Assembly (NCBI RefSeq): GCF_016735115.1
Contig: NZ_JAERQJ010000003.1
Coordinates: 372,001 to 436,000 of the forward strand
DNA length: 64,000 nucleotides
Direction of reading: 5' to 3'
Source: Aquimarina mytili
Lineage (GTDB): Bacteria; Bacteroidota; Bacteroidia; Flavobacteriales; Flavobacteriaceae
The position numbers and the translations under genes are program-made. This document shows, in pieces, positions 29,072 through 36,945 of the stretch; position 1 is the stretch's first letter, and every line of letters begins with the position of its first letter. The notes below the pieces were generated by a model. The model ran no database searches, was not told the origin of the DNA, and saw only the letters and a list, made by a program, of their open reading frames with translations.

Positions 29072-29102
29072 AAGTTAGTTATCCTAATTAAATTAATCAC
29101 AA
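29070..29102 (-). promoter_or_regulatory. Promoter of the marR-type gene
   Basis: On the minus strand TTG (29100-29102), 22 nt, then TAACTTTG (29070-29077) fit the Bacteroidota consensus. The spacer contains TTAGGAT, the half-site seen at two other places in this cluster. Confidence 0.65.
29079..29095. promoter_or_regulatory. Operator-like half-site before the marR-type gene
   Basis: The 15-mer ATCCTAATTAAATTA at 29081-29095 is repeated exactly at 30113-30127, inside the larger palindrome in front of the secreted-protein gene. Here only one AGGAT half is kept. It lies in the spacer of the marR promoter. Confidence 0.45.
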
Positions 29103-29356
29103 TTCTCCATTTCAATGATAAAATATCCCTTATCCTCAATTTCAGATATCATCTCATGAGTTGCTTGTTCAATATGGCAAAACCTGCATTCTTCAGTTGT
29201 TAAATCATCTGTTTGATGCGGTTTTGTTTTTAAAAATTCTTTCCCATATTCAAAAATGGCTTGCTCGTCTTTTAAATTGCTCGATACTACAATATCAAAG
29301 TGCATGATTGTACCATTTTTTCTATGTACATAAGTATCCCAAATTGAAACTTTCAT
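29093..29356 (-). CDS. DUF2024 family protein
   Basis: The 87-residue product begins MKVSIWDTYVHRKNGTIMHFDI and contains EECRFCHIEQA, which are the recognisable features of the DUF2024 family: small cytoplasmic proteins of unknown function with a conserved CxxCH-like pair (C58 and C61). The CRFCH motif could bind a metal; a c-type haem is unlikely because there is no signal peptide. It lies 5 nt after the secreted-protein gene and just upstream of the MarR-type regulator, so it belongs to that operon. Confidence 0.85.
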   Translation of the reverse strand: MKVSIWDTYVHRKNGTIMHFDIVVSSNLKDEQAIFEYGKEFLKTKPHQTDDLTTEECRFCHIEQATHEMISEIEDKGYFIIEMENCD

Positions 29357-29361
29357 ACGCT

Positions 29362-30084
29362 TTACTTTACTTTATAGGGTAATGATAGATCTCCACTTGC
29401 AACACTAAACACTTCGTAGACCCCTAACATGGGTAAATCAGGTTTACTTGTATTTACTTTCATAAAAGCGGTCACTCCATCGTATTTAAAACTTGTTTGA
29501 TTATTAATTCTATAATCCGGAACTATAACTCTTATCACATCATTTTTTGAAACAACTGGATAACCAGGCGAATCCATATACATTAGCATCCCGGGGTTTG
29601 TTGGTGGTAGGACTACTGTTTTGTCATCTTTCTTAAATTGTTTTACTGATAACCCTCCTTCTACTCGTTTATCTTCTTTTAAAACAACCCAGTGTGGATG
29701 CCAAATGACCCCATCATTATTATACACTTTATCACTATTCTCATCCCATAAAGGAGTATCATCAAAATCTGGGTGAGAAGTAAGTGCCAGGGCAACAATC
29801 CCATCTGTATTACTAAAACCGACATCCCCCGGCTTTAGACTTGTAGGAAACACATAACCCAAAACTGGCGCACCATCTAGTTGACCTACTTTTTTAGGGG
29901 TAGTTTTACCAGCAATCCCATTAACTTTTATTTCCCAAATAGATATCCCCAGATCTATATTGTGTGTAACGCTAACATTTTTAATAGCGAAATCATCATT
30001 TTTATATTTACTTTCTTGGGTCCAAGAATTGGTACTTATTCCTAAAAGCATGAAACTTAAACATACAATTACTTTTACTTTCAT
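29362..30084 (-). CDS. Secreted protein of unknown function
   Basis: I do not recognise this family. The 240-residue product has a signal peptide (residues 1-22, ending NSWTQ) and no further membrane helix, no cysteine in the mature part, and a mixed-strand composition. Visible landmarks are VIWHPHWVVLKED, LPPTNPGMLMYMDSPGYP and a proline- and aspartate-rich middle. It is encoded between a thioredoxin-like protein and DUF2024, with a 25-bp palindrome in its 71-nt upstream gap. I infer a periplasmic protein made under the control of the clustered MarR regulator. Confidence 0.7.
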   Translation of the reverse strand: MKVKVIVCLSFMLLGISTNSWTQESKYKNDDFAIKNVSVTHNIDLGISIWEIKVNGIAGKTTPKKVGQLDGAPVLGYVFPTSLKPGDVGFSNTDGIVALALTSHPDFDDTPLWDENSDKVYNNDGVIWHPHWVVLKEDKRVEGGLSVKQFKKDDKTVVLPPTNPGMLMYMDSPGYPVVSKNDVIRVIVPDYRINNQTSFKYDGVTAFMKVNTSKPDLPMLGVYEVFSVASGDLSLPYKVK

Positions 30085-30109
30085 TTTTAGTCTGTTTTTA
30101 AAAAAGCCT

Positions 30110-30137
30110 GGAATCCTAATTAAATTAGGATTCCTAA
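30110..30137. promoter_or_regulatory. Overlapping palindromes before the secreted-protein gene
   Basis: A 25-bp perfect palindrome (30110-30134) has arms GGAATCCTAATT and AATTAGGATTCC around one A. Its right side overlaps TTAGGATTCCTAA (30125-30137), itself a 6-1-6 palindrome. There is no T-run of terminator type directly after it; an operator is the better reading. Confidence 0.6.
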
Positions 30138-30155
30138 CTTTTTGAATTAAAAAAA

Positions 30156-30389
30156 TTACTCTTTCACATCCTTTATCGAAGCTCCAAAGTTAATATGAAG
30201 TGTATTACCATTAGGCACCACTAGTGCCGGAACAGATTTCACACCAGCTTTTTCTGCTTCAGAGATTCTAGTTCTATCTTCACCTAGATTAACAACCTCT
30301 ACATTATCAGAACCGATTAAATTGATAATATCATGTTCTGCCGCGACGCAAACAGAGCATCCTGCGTGATAAAAAATTGATTTACTCAT
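30156..30389 (-). CDS. Thioredoxin-like small redox protein
   Basis: The 77-residue protein begins with a strand and the active-site motif CSVC (C11 and C14) after FYHAG, and has the cis-proline segment SVPALVV followed by NGNTLHINFG. This is a minimal thioredoxin/glutaredoxin fold of the cytoplasm, able to reduce disulphides or carry a metal. It is the first gene of the cluster that ends with the MarR-type regulator, and its promoter holds an operator-like palindrome in the spacer. Confidence 0.8.
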   Translation of the reverse strand: MSKSIFYHAGCSVCVAAEHDIINLIGSDNVEVVNLGEDRTRISEAEKAGVKSVPALVVPNGNTLHINFGASIKDVKE

Positions 30390-30424
30390 TTGATATAAAA
30401 TTTAATTTATTGCAACATTGCATT

Positions 30425-30455
30425 CAAATATAGTAAGGATTCCTAACTTTATCAA
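30425..30455 (-). promoter_or_regulatory. Promoter of the thioredoxin-like gene with embedded operator
   Basis: On the minus strand TTG (30453-30455), 20 nt, then TATATTTG (30425-30432). The spacer is almost filled by TAAGGATTCCTAA (30434-30446), one base different from the TTAGGATTCCTAA palindrome at 30125-30137. A protein bound there would block RNA polymerase. Confidence 0.7.
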
Positions 30456-30521
30456 ATTTAGATATAATTTTAAGACATTTTTAATATTACTAAGATCCTA
30501 GCTTTTGGATTCAAACATGAT

Positions 30522-31223
30522 TTAAAAAAGATCAGGATAATCTGTATTTTCAACAGGTTTAGCAAGTATTAAAAACTTTAGATAGAAGAACATTGTAACA
30601 ATATCTGCAGAATATACGATCGCTTCAAAAACCGGACTATTGTAGTAAAGTTCTTGTATAGGCAACATTGCGTTTACTAAAATGGAGCTACTTGCGGCTA
30701 TTAATAAATAATACGTGTGCGTATACAAGTTCCTTAAATAGATGATAAAACAGCATCCTAAATAATAAAACAAAGTAACAATAATTAAGGCCACATAACC
30801 GATGGAGTCTTCTAAGTCGGGCATTAACAAATTGAGAATAGAAAAAGTAAGATAGATAATTAACACTATGCCAATTAACATAGATGGCGTAAAAATCTCT
30901 TTATATCTAATCTGCTTAAAAGAGATAAATGGCATTAAAAGATAAGAGCATAATACATAATACAACGGCAGTAAAATACCTATATAATTAAAAAATCGAT
31001 CAAAATCGCTTAGAACAAATACATCATTTACCATAATAACTATAATAATCCATGGATACAGAGCACTAACCTCTTTTCTATTTTCGAAATAAATCCAAAT
31101 AAGCGCCAATGATGAAATAGGTTTAATAAAAACCAATTCTTGATTCCCAAAAAAAAGTCCGCAGAAAAACACAATAACTATCGTTATATAACAGAAGATA
31201 TGTGCTGACGAAGTGAAGTTCAA
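30522..31223 (-). CDS. Multi-pass membrane protein, possibly YhhN-like
   Basis: The 233-residue product is nearly all hydrophobic, with seven or eight membrane helices and few polar loops. The early segment FIKPISSLALIWIYF and the total size recall YhhN/TMEM86 (lysoplasmalogenase-like) proteins, but the match is by eye and weak. It stands alone: 130 nt after the redox cluster promoter and about 170 nt from coxA, with its own orientation the same as both. No conserved catalytic residues could be picked out. Confidence 0.6.
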   Translation of the reverse strand: MNFTSSAHIFCYITIVIVFFCGLFFGNQELVFIKPISSLALIWIYFENRKEVSALYPWIIIVIMVNDVFVLSDFDRFFNYIGILLPLYYVLCSYLLMPFISFKQIRYKEIFTPSMLIGIVLIIYLTFSILNLLMPDLEDSIGYVALIIVTLFYYLGCCFIIYLRNLYTHTYYLLIAASSSILVNAMLPIQELYYNSPVFEAIVYSADIVTMFFYLKFLILAKPVENTDYPDLF

Positions 31224-31336
31224 TTTACGTTATTATATATAGATCTAAAATAAAATTTAAATTCTACTTTTTTTTACGAAACCATTAATTTAACCATAAC
31301 TCGGTGCTTATCCAAACCATTTCTCTTTTTCAAAAA

Positions 31337-31368
31337 AAAAGCCTTCTCAAAAAAATGAAAAGGCTTTT
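31337..31368 (-). terminator. Terminator of the act-cox operon
   Basis: AAAAGCCTT and AAGGCTTTT pair around a 14-nt A-rich loop, and on the minus strand a run of nine T follows. It lies 25 nt after the coxA stop. Confidence 0.85.
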
Positions 31369-31393
31369 ACTATGATATGAGTAAGCATCTATT

Positions 31394-33211
31394 TTAATGA
31401 TGCATTTCTTCTTCTCCGTCCTGTAGAGGAATGATTTGAGACACCCAATCCTGTCCTGCGATTACATATTCACCATTTTCATTAGTTTTACTATAATCAT
31501 AAGGCCATCTATGTACATGAGGGATTTCACCTGGCCAGTTACCATGTAAATGTTCAACTGGTGTAGTCCACTCTAATGTATTAGATTTCCAAGGGTTTTC
31601 TACAGCCTTCTTTCCATAGAAAATAGAGCTGATAAAGTTATATAAGAATACCAATTGTGCGGCCGCAGTAATAATTGCGAAAACAGTAATCAACACATTA
31701 GTATCTGCTAAGTCATCAAAATAAGGGAAATTTGAATTGGTATAGTAACGACGAGGTAAACCTGCCATACCTATAAAGTGCATTGGGAAAAATACTCCAT
31801 AAGCACCGACTGCGGTTACCCAGAAATGTACATAACCCAGGTTCTTATTCATCATTTTACCATACATTTTAGGGAACCAATGATAAACTCCGGCAAATAA
31901 ACCGTATAGTGCAGAAATACCCATCACTAAGTGGAAATGCGCTACTACAAAGTATGTATCATGAACATTGATATCTAATGTACTATCTCCTAGAATAATT
32001 CCTGTAAGACCTCCGGTGATAAAAGTTGACACCAACCCAATTGAAAATAACATTGCAGGATTGAGCTGCAAATTACCTTTCCATAAGGTTGTAATATAGT
32101 TAAATGCTTTTACTGCTGAAGGGATAGCAATTAATAAGGTTGTAAATGTAAATACCGAACCAAGGAATGGATTCATACCGGATATAAACATGTGGTGACC
32201 CCATACAATAGTTGATAAAAACGCAATGGCTAAAATCGAAGCTACCATGGCTCTGTATCCAAAAATAGGTTTACGAGCATTTGTAGCTATAATCTCAGAT
32301 GTTATCCCAAGCGCAGGCAGCAGTACAATATATACTTCTGGATGCCCTAAGAACCAAAATAGATGTTCAAATAATACTGGAGAACCACCTTGATTGTGTA
32401 ATACTTCTCCTTGTATATAAATATCACTTAAGTAGAAAGAAGTACCAAAACTTCTATCCATTATCAATAATAATGCTGCAGATAGTAATACCGGAAAAGA
32501 TACAATACCAATTATTGCCGTTACAAAGAATGCCCAAATTGTTAATGGCATTCTAGTCATTGACATTCCTTTTGTACGTAGATTAATTACAGTAACTACA
32601 TAGTTTAATGAACCCAGTAGAGATGAAGCGATAAATATCGCCATAGACACTAACCATAAGGTCATTCCAGTACCCGAACCACCAATTGCTTGTGGTAATG
32701 CACTTAATGGAGGATAGATCGTCCATCCTGCCGATGCAGGACCAGCTTCAGCAAATAAAGATAATACCATGATTACACTACTTAAGAAGAATAACCAATA
32801 TGATATCATATTCAAGAATCCAGAAGCCATATCACGAGCTCCAATCTGTAATGGAATCAATAAATTACTAAACGTACCACTTAATCCAGCTGTTAATACA
32901 AAAAATACCATAATAGTACCATGTATAGTAACTAAGGCCAAATAAATACTTGGGTCCATAATTCCATCTTCACCAAACTTACCTAGTAATATTTCATAGA
33001 TAGTAAATTGATGATCTGGCCATGCCAATTGCATTCTAAATAAGATTGACATTGCAATACCAATAATACCCATAATCAGACCCGTAATTAAATACTGCTT
33101 TGAGATCATTTTATGATCCTGACTGAATATATATTTGGTAATAAATGTCTCTTTATGATGTCCGTGATCGTCGTGGCCGTGATCGTGGTTATCTCCGTGA
33201 TTTGCTGACAT
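31394..33211 (-). CDS. coxA: Cytochrome c oxidase subunit I
   Basis: Subunit I holds haem a and the haem a3-CuB site where oxygen is reduced. The 605-residue protein has 12 or more helices, the CuB and cross-linked tyrosine motif WFLGHPEVYIVLLPALG, IVWGHHMFISGMNP, and DTYFVVAHFHLVMG with the a/a3 histidines. The N-terminus is histidine-rich (NHGDNHDHGHDDHGHH). It is the last gene of the act-cox operon, 46 nt after coxB. Confidence 0.97.
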   Translation of the reverse strand: MSANHGDNHDHGHDDHGHHKETFITKYIFSQDHKMISKQYLITGLIMGIIGIAMSILFRMQLAWPDHQFTIYEILLGKFGEDGIMDPSIYLALVTIHGTIMVFFVLTAGLSGTFSNLLIPLQIGARDMASGFLNMISYWLFFLSSVIMVLSLFAEAGPASAGWTIYPPLSALPQAIGGSGTGMTLWLVSMAIFIASSLLGSLNYVVTVINLRTKGMSMTRMPLTIWAFFVTAIIGIVSFPVLLSAALLLIMDRSFGTSFYLSDIYIQGEVLHNQGGSPVLFEHLFWFLGHPEVYIVLLPALGITSEIIATNARKPIFGYRAMVASILAIAFLSTIVWGHHMFISGMNPFLGSVFTFTTLLIAIPSAVKAFNYITTLWKGNLQLNPAMLFSIGLVSTFITGGLTGIILGDSTLDINVHDTYFVVAHFHLVMGISALYGLFAGVYHWFPKMYGKMMNKNLGYVHFWVTAVGAYGVFFPMHFIGMAGLPRRYYTNSNFPYFDDLADTNVLITVFAIITAAAQLVFLYNFISSIFYGKKAVENPWKSNTLEWTTPVEHLHGNWPGEIPHVHRWPYDYSKTNENGEYVIAGQDWVSQIIPLQDGEEEMHH

Positions 33212-33257
33212 AACGCTATTTCTTTTTAATAAAATATATTAATTCTTCTTTTCCTTC

Positions 33258-34334
33258 TTAGTTACTTGCCTGAGCTGATAATTGTTCTCCGAAAGTTTGC
33301 TGTGTTTTTAACCAAGCTTTATACTCTTCTTCGGATTCTACAACAATCTTCATTTGCATATTATAATGTGAAACTCCGCAAATTTTGTTACATAAGAGAT
33401 AATAATCAAAAGTATACTCTTCTAATGCTTCATCACCTTTGGCAACAAGTTTTTTACTCTTTTCTTTTCGTATCTTATTGATCGTAGCTACTTTCTCAAC
33501 CATAAATTCACTATTTCTCATTTCTTCTGAAGTCATAGTTGGTGTATACGAAAACTCGGTAATCATACCTGGTACAACATTCATCTGCGCTCTAAAGAAA
33601 GGCATATATGCAGAATGAAGAATATCCTGAGATCTCATTTTGAAAATAACCTTTCGGTTTACTGGTAAATGCAACTCTGTAGTTATTTTATCATCTTTAC
33701 CATAGTTATCCGAAACATCAATACCCAATGTATTGATCCCTTCAATATATCTAACATTAGCTTTTCCTAATACATTATCCTCTCCAGAATATCTAGCTCT
33801 CCAATCAAATTGATATGCATATAATTCTACAATTAGAGGATCTCCTTCTTCTTCATCGATATTCATGATGTCGGTCCAGGTAAATAATCCATAAATAATT
33901 AACCCAGCCAACACAATTACAGGAATAATCGTCCAGATGAACTCTAATTTATCGTTATCTGCAAAGAACAACGCTTTGTTTTCTTTTTTACCTCTGTATT
34001 TATAAGCAAAGTAGTGTAATAATCCTTGTGTGATGATCTGAACAAACATGATCAACACCATCGAGATTAACATTAATTGATCATAATCTACACCATGCTC
34101 TGAAGCCGATTCTGGAAGGAAAAAGCTATTATATTTTACAAAACAAAATATAGTTAATAGGTATATGAATATTACAAATGCAAGCATTAATTTACCTTGC
34201 ATATTATTATCCTTATCGTTTGCTACCTGGGAAACATCTGCACCTTTTAATTGAGACAATTTCAATATTTTCGACATTTGCCACAATGTGATTCCAAAAA
34301 GTGCTATAACTACTATGGTTAAAAATACAGTCAT
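33258..34334 (-). CDS. coxB: Cytochrome c oxidase subunit II
   Basis: Subunit II takes electrons from cytochrome c through the binuclear CuA site. The 358-residue protein has three predicted helices (one near the N-terminus, two between about 50 and 150) and the cupredoxin domain with DILHSAYMPFFR and the CuA ligands CNKICGVSHYNM near 313-324. The extra N-terminal helix is common in Bacteroidota. It follows actF by 32 nt. Confidence 0.96.
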   Translation of the reverse strand: MTVFLTIVVIALFGITLWQMSKILKLSQLKGADVSQVANDKDNNMQGKLMLAFVIFIYLLTIFCFVKYNSFFLPESASEHGVDYDQLMLISMVLIMFVQIITQGLLHYFAYKYRGKKENKALFFADNDKLEFIWTIIPVIVLAGLIIYGLFTWTDIMNIDEEEGDPLIVELYAYQFDWRARYSGEDNVLGKANVRYIEGINTLGIDVSDNYGKDDKITTELHLPVNRKVIFKMRSQDILHSAYMPFFRAQMNVVPGMITEFSYTPTMTSEEMRNSEFMVEKVATINKIRKEKSKKLVAKGDEALEEYTFDYYLLCNKICGVSHYNMQMKIVVESEEEYKAWLKTQQTFGEQLSAQASN

Positions 34335-34366
34335 TTTATCTAACTTCTTTTTTTACAATTCAAATT

Positions 34367-35692
34367 TTAATAATGGAAGTGTTTACTTTCCTCTAAATAA
34401 GGATTTCCTTTTGCTAATAATGGAGCTTTTGTAAGTGCTCTAAACACAACAAACAAGAACAATCCTAAGAATAATAATACTGCGCTTATCTCGCTAATAC
34501 CAATAAACCATGATTCTCCAACAGTTGCAGGCATTATCATATTATATACATCGATGTAATGACCACAAAGGATAACAATTCCTGCCATTACAACAAACCA
34601 GTTTACTCTTTTAAAATCACTATTCATTAATACCAGTAATGGGAAAATAAAGTTCATTACTAACATACCAAAGAATGGTAATTTATAGTCTTCTATACGT
34701 GTTATAAAATACGTAACTTCTTCTGGTATGTTTGAATACCATATCAGCATGAATTGAGAGAACCATAGGTACGTCCAGAAAATACTAATACCAAACATAA
34801 ACTTAGCTAAATCATGAATATGGCTATCATTTACAAACTCTAAATACCCTTTTGATTTAAGGTATATGGTTATTAAAGCAATTGTGGTGATACCCGATAC
34901 AAACAAACTTGCAAATACATACCATCCAAATAATGTACTAAACCAATGCGGATCAAAACTCATAATCCAATCCCATGACATCATAGACTCTGTGTAGATA
35001 AAAAACACTAAGAAACCTGCTGATATTTTAAAACTCTTTTTGTACCACTTGTTACCTTCAGAATCTTCATCCTGTTTTCTAGAATATTTTACCGCAAAAT
35101 GACGATATAACAACCATCCTCCTAAAAAGATTGCTGCTCTAATAATAAACCCTGTACCGTTTAACCAGCCAGATTTACCTTGAATAAGTTTATCATGAGC
35201 TACAACTTCTGGATCTGCCCACACAAACAAGTGATTTACATGAAAACCAGATAATGCAAGAATTACAAAAAGAATTAAACCACCAGGTACAAGATATGCC
35301 GTGATAGCTTCCATTACTCTAAACAGTACTGGAGACCATCCTGCTTGCGCTGCAAATTGTATTGCATAGAATGCTAAAACTCCAAGCGCGATCATAAAAA
35401 AGAAAAATGCTGCTGCATATAATGATGCCCAAGGTTTATTTTGTAATTGATGCAAAACGTGCTCATAATGTGCATCGCCTCCATGAGCGTCTTCTGAGTG
35501 CCCTTCGTTGTGACCACCTGTTTGAGCATGTGAATCACCGTGACCTCCTCCATGAGCGTCGTGCGCTGCCATCATTTCTTTTACCTCTTCTATAGATGAA
35601 GGTGCCTGTGTAAATCCAATAATAAGACCTACAAGACCTACAACCATAAGAATGATAGAAAATAATCTTAATCTATTTGATAGCGTATACAT
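34367..35692 (-). CDS. actF: Alternative complex III subunit ActF
   Basis: ActF is a ten-helix membrane subunit of alternative complex III, the menaquinol:cytochrome c oxidoreductase that replaces the bc1 complex. The 441-residue protein has a first helix, then a histidine/glycine-rich loop (about residues 42-80, HGGGHGDSHAQTGGHNEG) and the remaining helices, with conserved MMSWDWIMSFDPHWFSTLFGWY. It resembles ActC in fold. Gene order actF-coxB-coxA matches the physical ACIII-aa3 supercomplex described in Flavobacterium johnsoniae. Confidence 0.93.
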   Translation of the reverse strand: MYTLSNRLRLFSIILMVVGLVGLIIGFTQAPSSIEEVKEMMAAHDAHGGGHGDSHAQTGGHNEGHSEDAHGGDAHYEHVLHQLQNKPWASLYAAAFFFFMIALGVLAFYAIQFAAQAGWSPVLFRVMEAITAYLVPGGLILFVILALSGFHVNHLFVWADPEVVAHDKLIQGKSGWLNGTGFIIRAAIFLGGWLLYRHFAVKYSRKQDEDSEGNKWYKKSFKISAGFLVFFIYTESMMSWDWIMSFDPHWFSTLFGWYVFASLFVSGITTIALITIYLKSKGYLEFVNDSHIHDLAKFMFGISIFWTYLWFSQFMLIWYSNIPEEVTYFITRIEDYKLPFFGMLVMNFIFPLLVLMNSDFKRVNWFVVMAGIVILCGHYIDVYNMIMPATVGESWFIGISEISAVLLFLGLFLFVVFRALTKAPLLAKGNPYLEESKHFHY

Positions 35693-35733
35693 ATCTTTAT
35701 AATATCGTTATTCTTAACTTTTTTATTAATGCA

Positions 35734-36396
35734 CTAGTGTGCTTCTTTGTGTTCTTCTGTTGTTTCCTGGTGTTCCTCTTCTTTTGCCACTATATTTGGC
35801 GTTTCTACACTAGCAACATCAGTATCTATTCGAGGAGTTTTACCTTCAAGGTCAGCCTTCAACTTTTCTACATACTGAACAATTTGCCAACGCTCATGTT
35901 CACTAGTTTGAGACGCATATGACCCCATCGAGTTTATACCATAATACATTACATGATAAATACTTCCTTCGGTAATTGCTCTACCTACATCATCATAACT
36001 TGGCACCCCAAGAATTTTTTCTCTTTTTACCAAAGTTCCTTTTCCATCACCTTTAGCTCCATGGCAAATCGCACAATATATATCATATAATGCTTTACCA
36101 GCTTCTTCATTTTCTTTAGTATATTTAATAGGATTCTTAAGCGTATCTTTTGCTAACTGATAACCCTCGTTTGAATTTTCAAAATCGTAAGGCATCCAAC
36201 CTCTAGGTATTGATCCCTCTACTGGCCTCATAGCTTCTTGTTCTCCAGGGAAAACACTATACTCACCATATGTTTCATAACCTACGGATTCATACATGTT
36301 TGGCATATACTGATAATTAGGTTTTTTGTCATTCTGACAAGAAATAACACTAACTATCACAATTGCCGCTGCTAATATTTTTATAGTATTCTTCAT
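35734..36396 (-). CDS. actE: Alternative complex III subunit ActE, monohaem cytochrome c
   Basis: The 220-residue lipoprotein (lipobox VISC near residue 20) carries a single c-type haem motif CAICH in YDIYCAICHGAKGDGKGT and a later methionine ligand region (YYGINSMGSYASQ). ActE relays electrons from the ActA/ActB side of ACIII to the oxidase. The C-terminus is a glutamate- and histidine-rich tail. The gene follows actD by 5 nt. Confidence 0.94.
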   Translation of the reverse strand: MKNTIKILAAAIVIVSVISCQNDKKPNYQYMPNMYESVGYETYGEYSVFPGEQEAMRPVEGSIPRGWMPYDFENSNEGYQLAKDTLKNPIKYTKENEEAGKALYDIYCAICHGAKGDGKGTLVKREKILGVPSYDDVGRAITEGSIYHVMYYGINSMGSYASQTSEHERWQIVQYVEKLKADLEGKTPRIDTDVASVETPNIVAKEEEHQETTEEHKEAH

Positions 36397-36401
36397 TATT
36401 A

Positions 36402-36941
36402 CTAATGGTTATCTTCTTCCTTATCTATTACTTTAATTTCAACTGCTCCTGTATCTCCTAATAAACTTGTTAGTTGATCTACATCATGATTTCCTGCATC
36501 AACTTCCATTAAAAAATGGTCATCAGTAGTTCTAACATCAGGATTTTCTGCTTCTTTAAATGGCCACAATCTACTTCTCATATAAAAAGTAATCACCATT
36601 AAATGCGCCGCAAAAAATACGGTAAGCTCAAACATAATAGGAACAAACGCAGGCATATTCTCGATATAGCTAAAACTTGGTTTTCCACCAATGTTTTGAG
36701 GCCAATCTTCGATCATGATATAATTCATCATCAAAATAGCGACTGTTAACCCTACACATCCATACATAAAAGATGTAATAGCGAGACGCGTATGAGGAAT
36801 CCCCATTGCTTTATCTAACCCGTGAACAGGAAAAGGACAAAAAACCTCTTCGATATGATAATGTTCTGCTCGAACTTTTTTTACTGCGTCCATTAGGACA
36901 TCATCATCTGTATATAATGCATGTATAACTTTTGATGCCAT
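36402..36941 (-). CDS. actD: Alternative complex III subunit ActD (DUF3341)
   Basis: ActD is a two-helix membrane subunit of ACIII. The product from the ATG at 36941 (MASKVIHALYTDDDVLMDAVKKV) has 179 residues, a soluble N-terminal domain, PFPVHGLDKAMG, and two helices with the segment FELTVFFAAHLMVITFY. The longer frame from 36989 would overlap actC; the chosen start lies 4 nt after the actC stop and is the family's usual N-terminus. Confidence 0.94.
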   Translation of the reverse strand: MASKVIHALYTDDDVLMDAVKKVRAEHYHIEEVFCPFPVHGLDKAMGIPHTRLAITSFMYGCVGLTVAILMMNYIMIEDWPQNIGGKPSFSYIENMPAFVPIMFELTVFFAAHLMVITFYMRSRLWPFKEAENPDVRTTDDHFLMEVDAGNHDVDQLTSLLGDTGAVEIKVIDKEEDNH

Positions 36942-36945
36942 ACTT

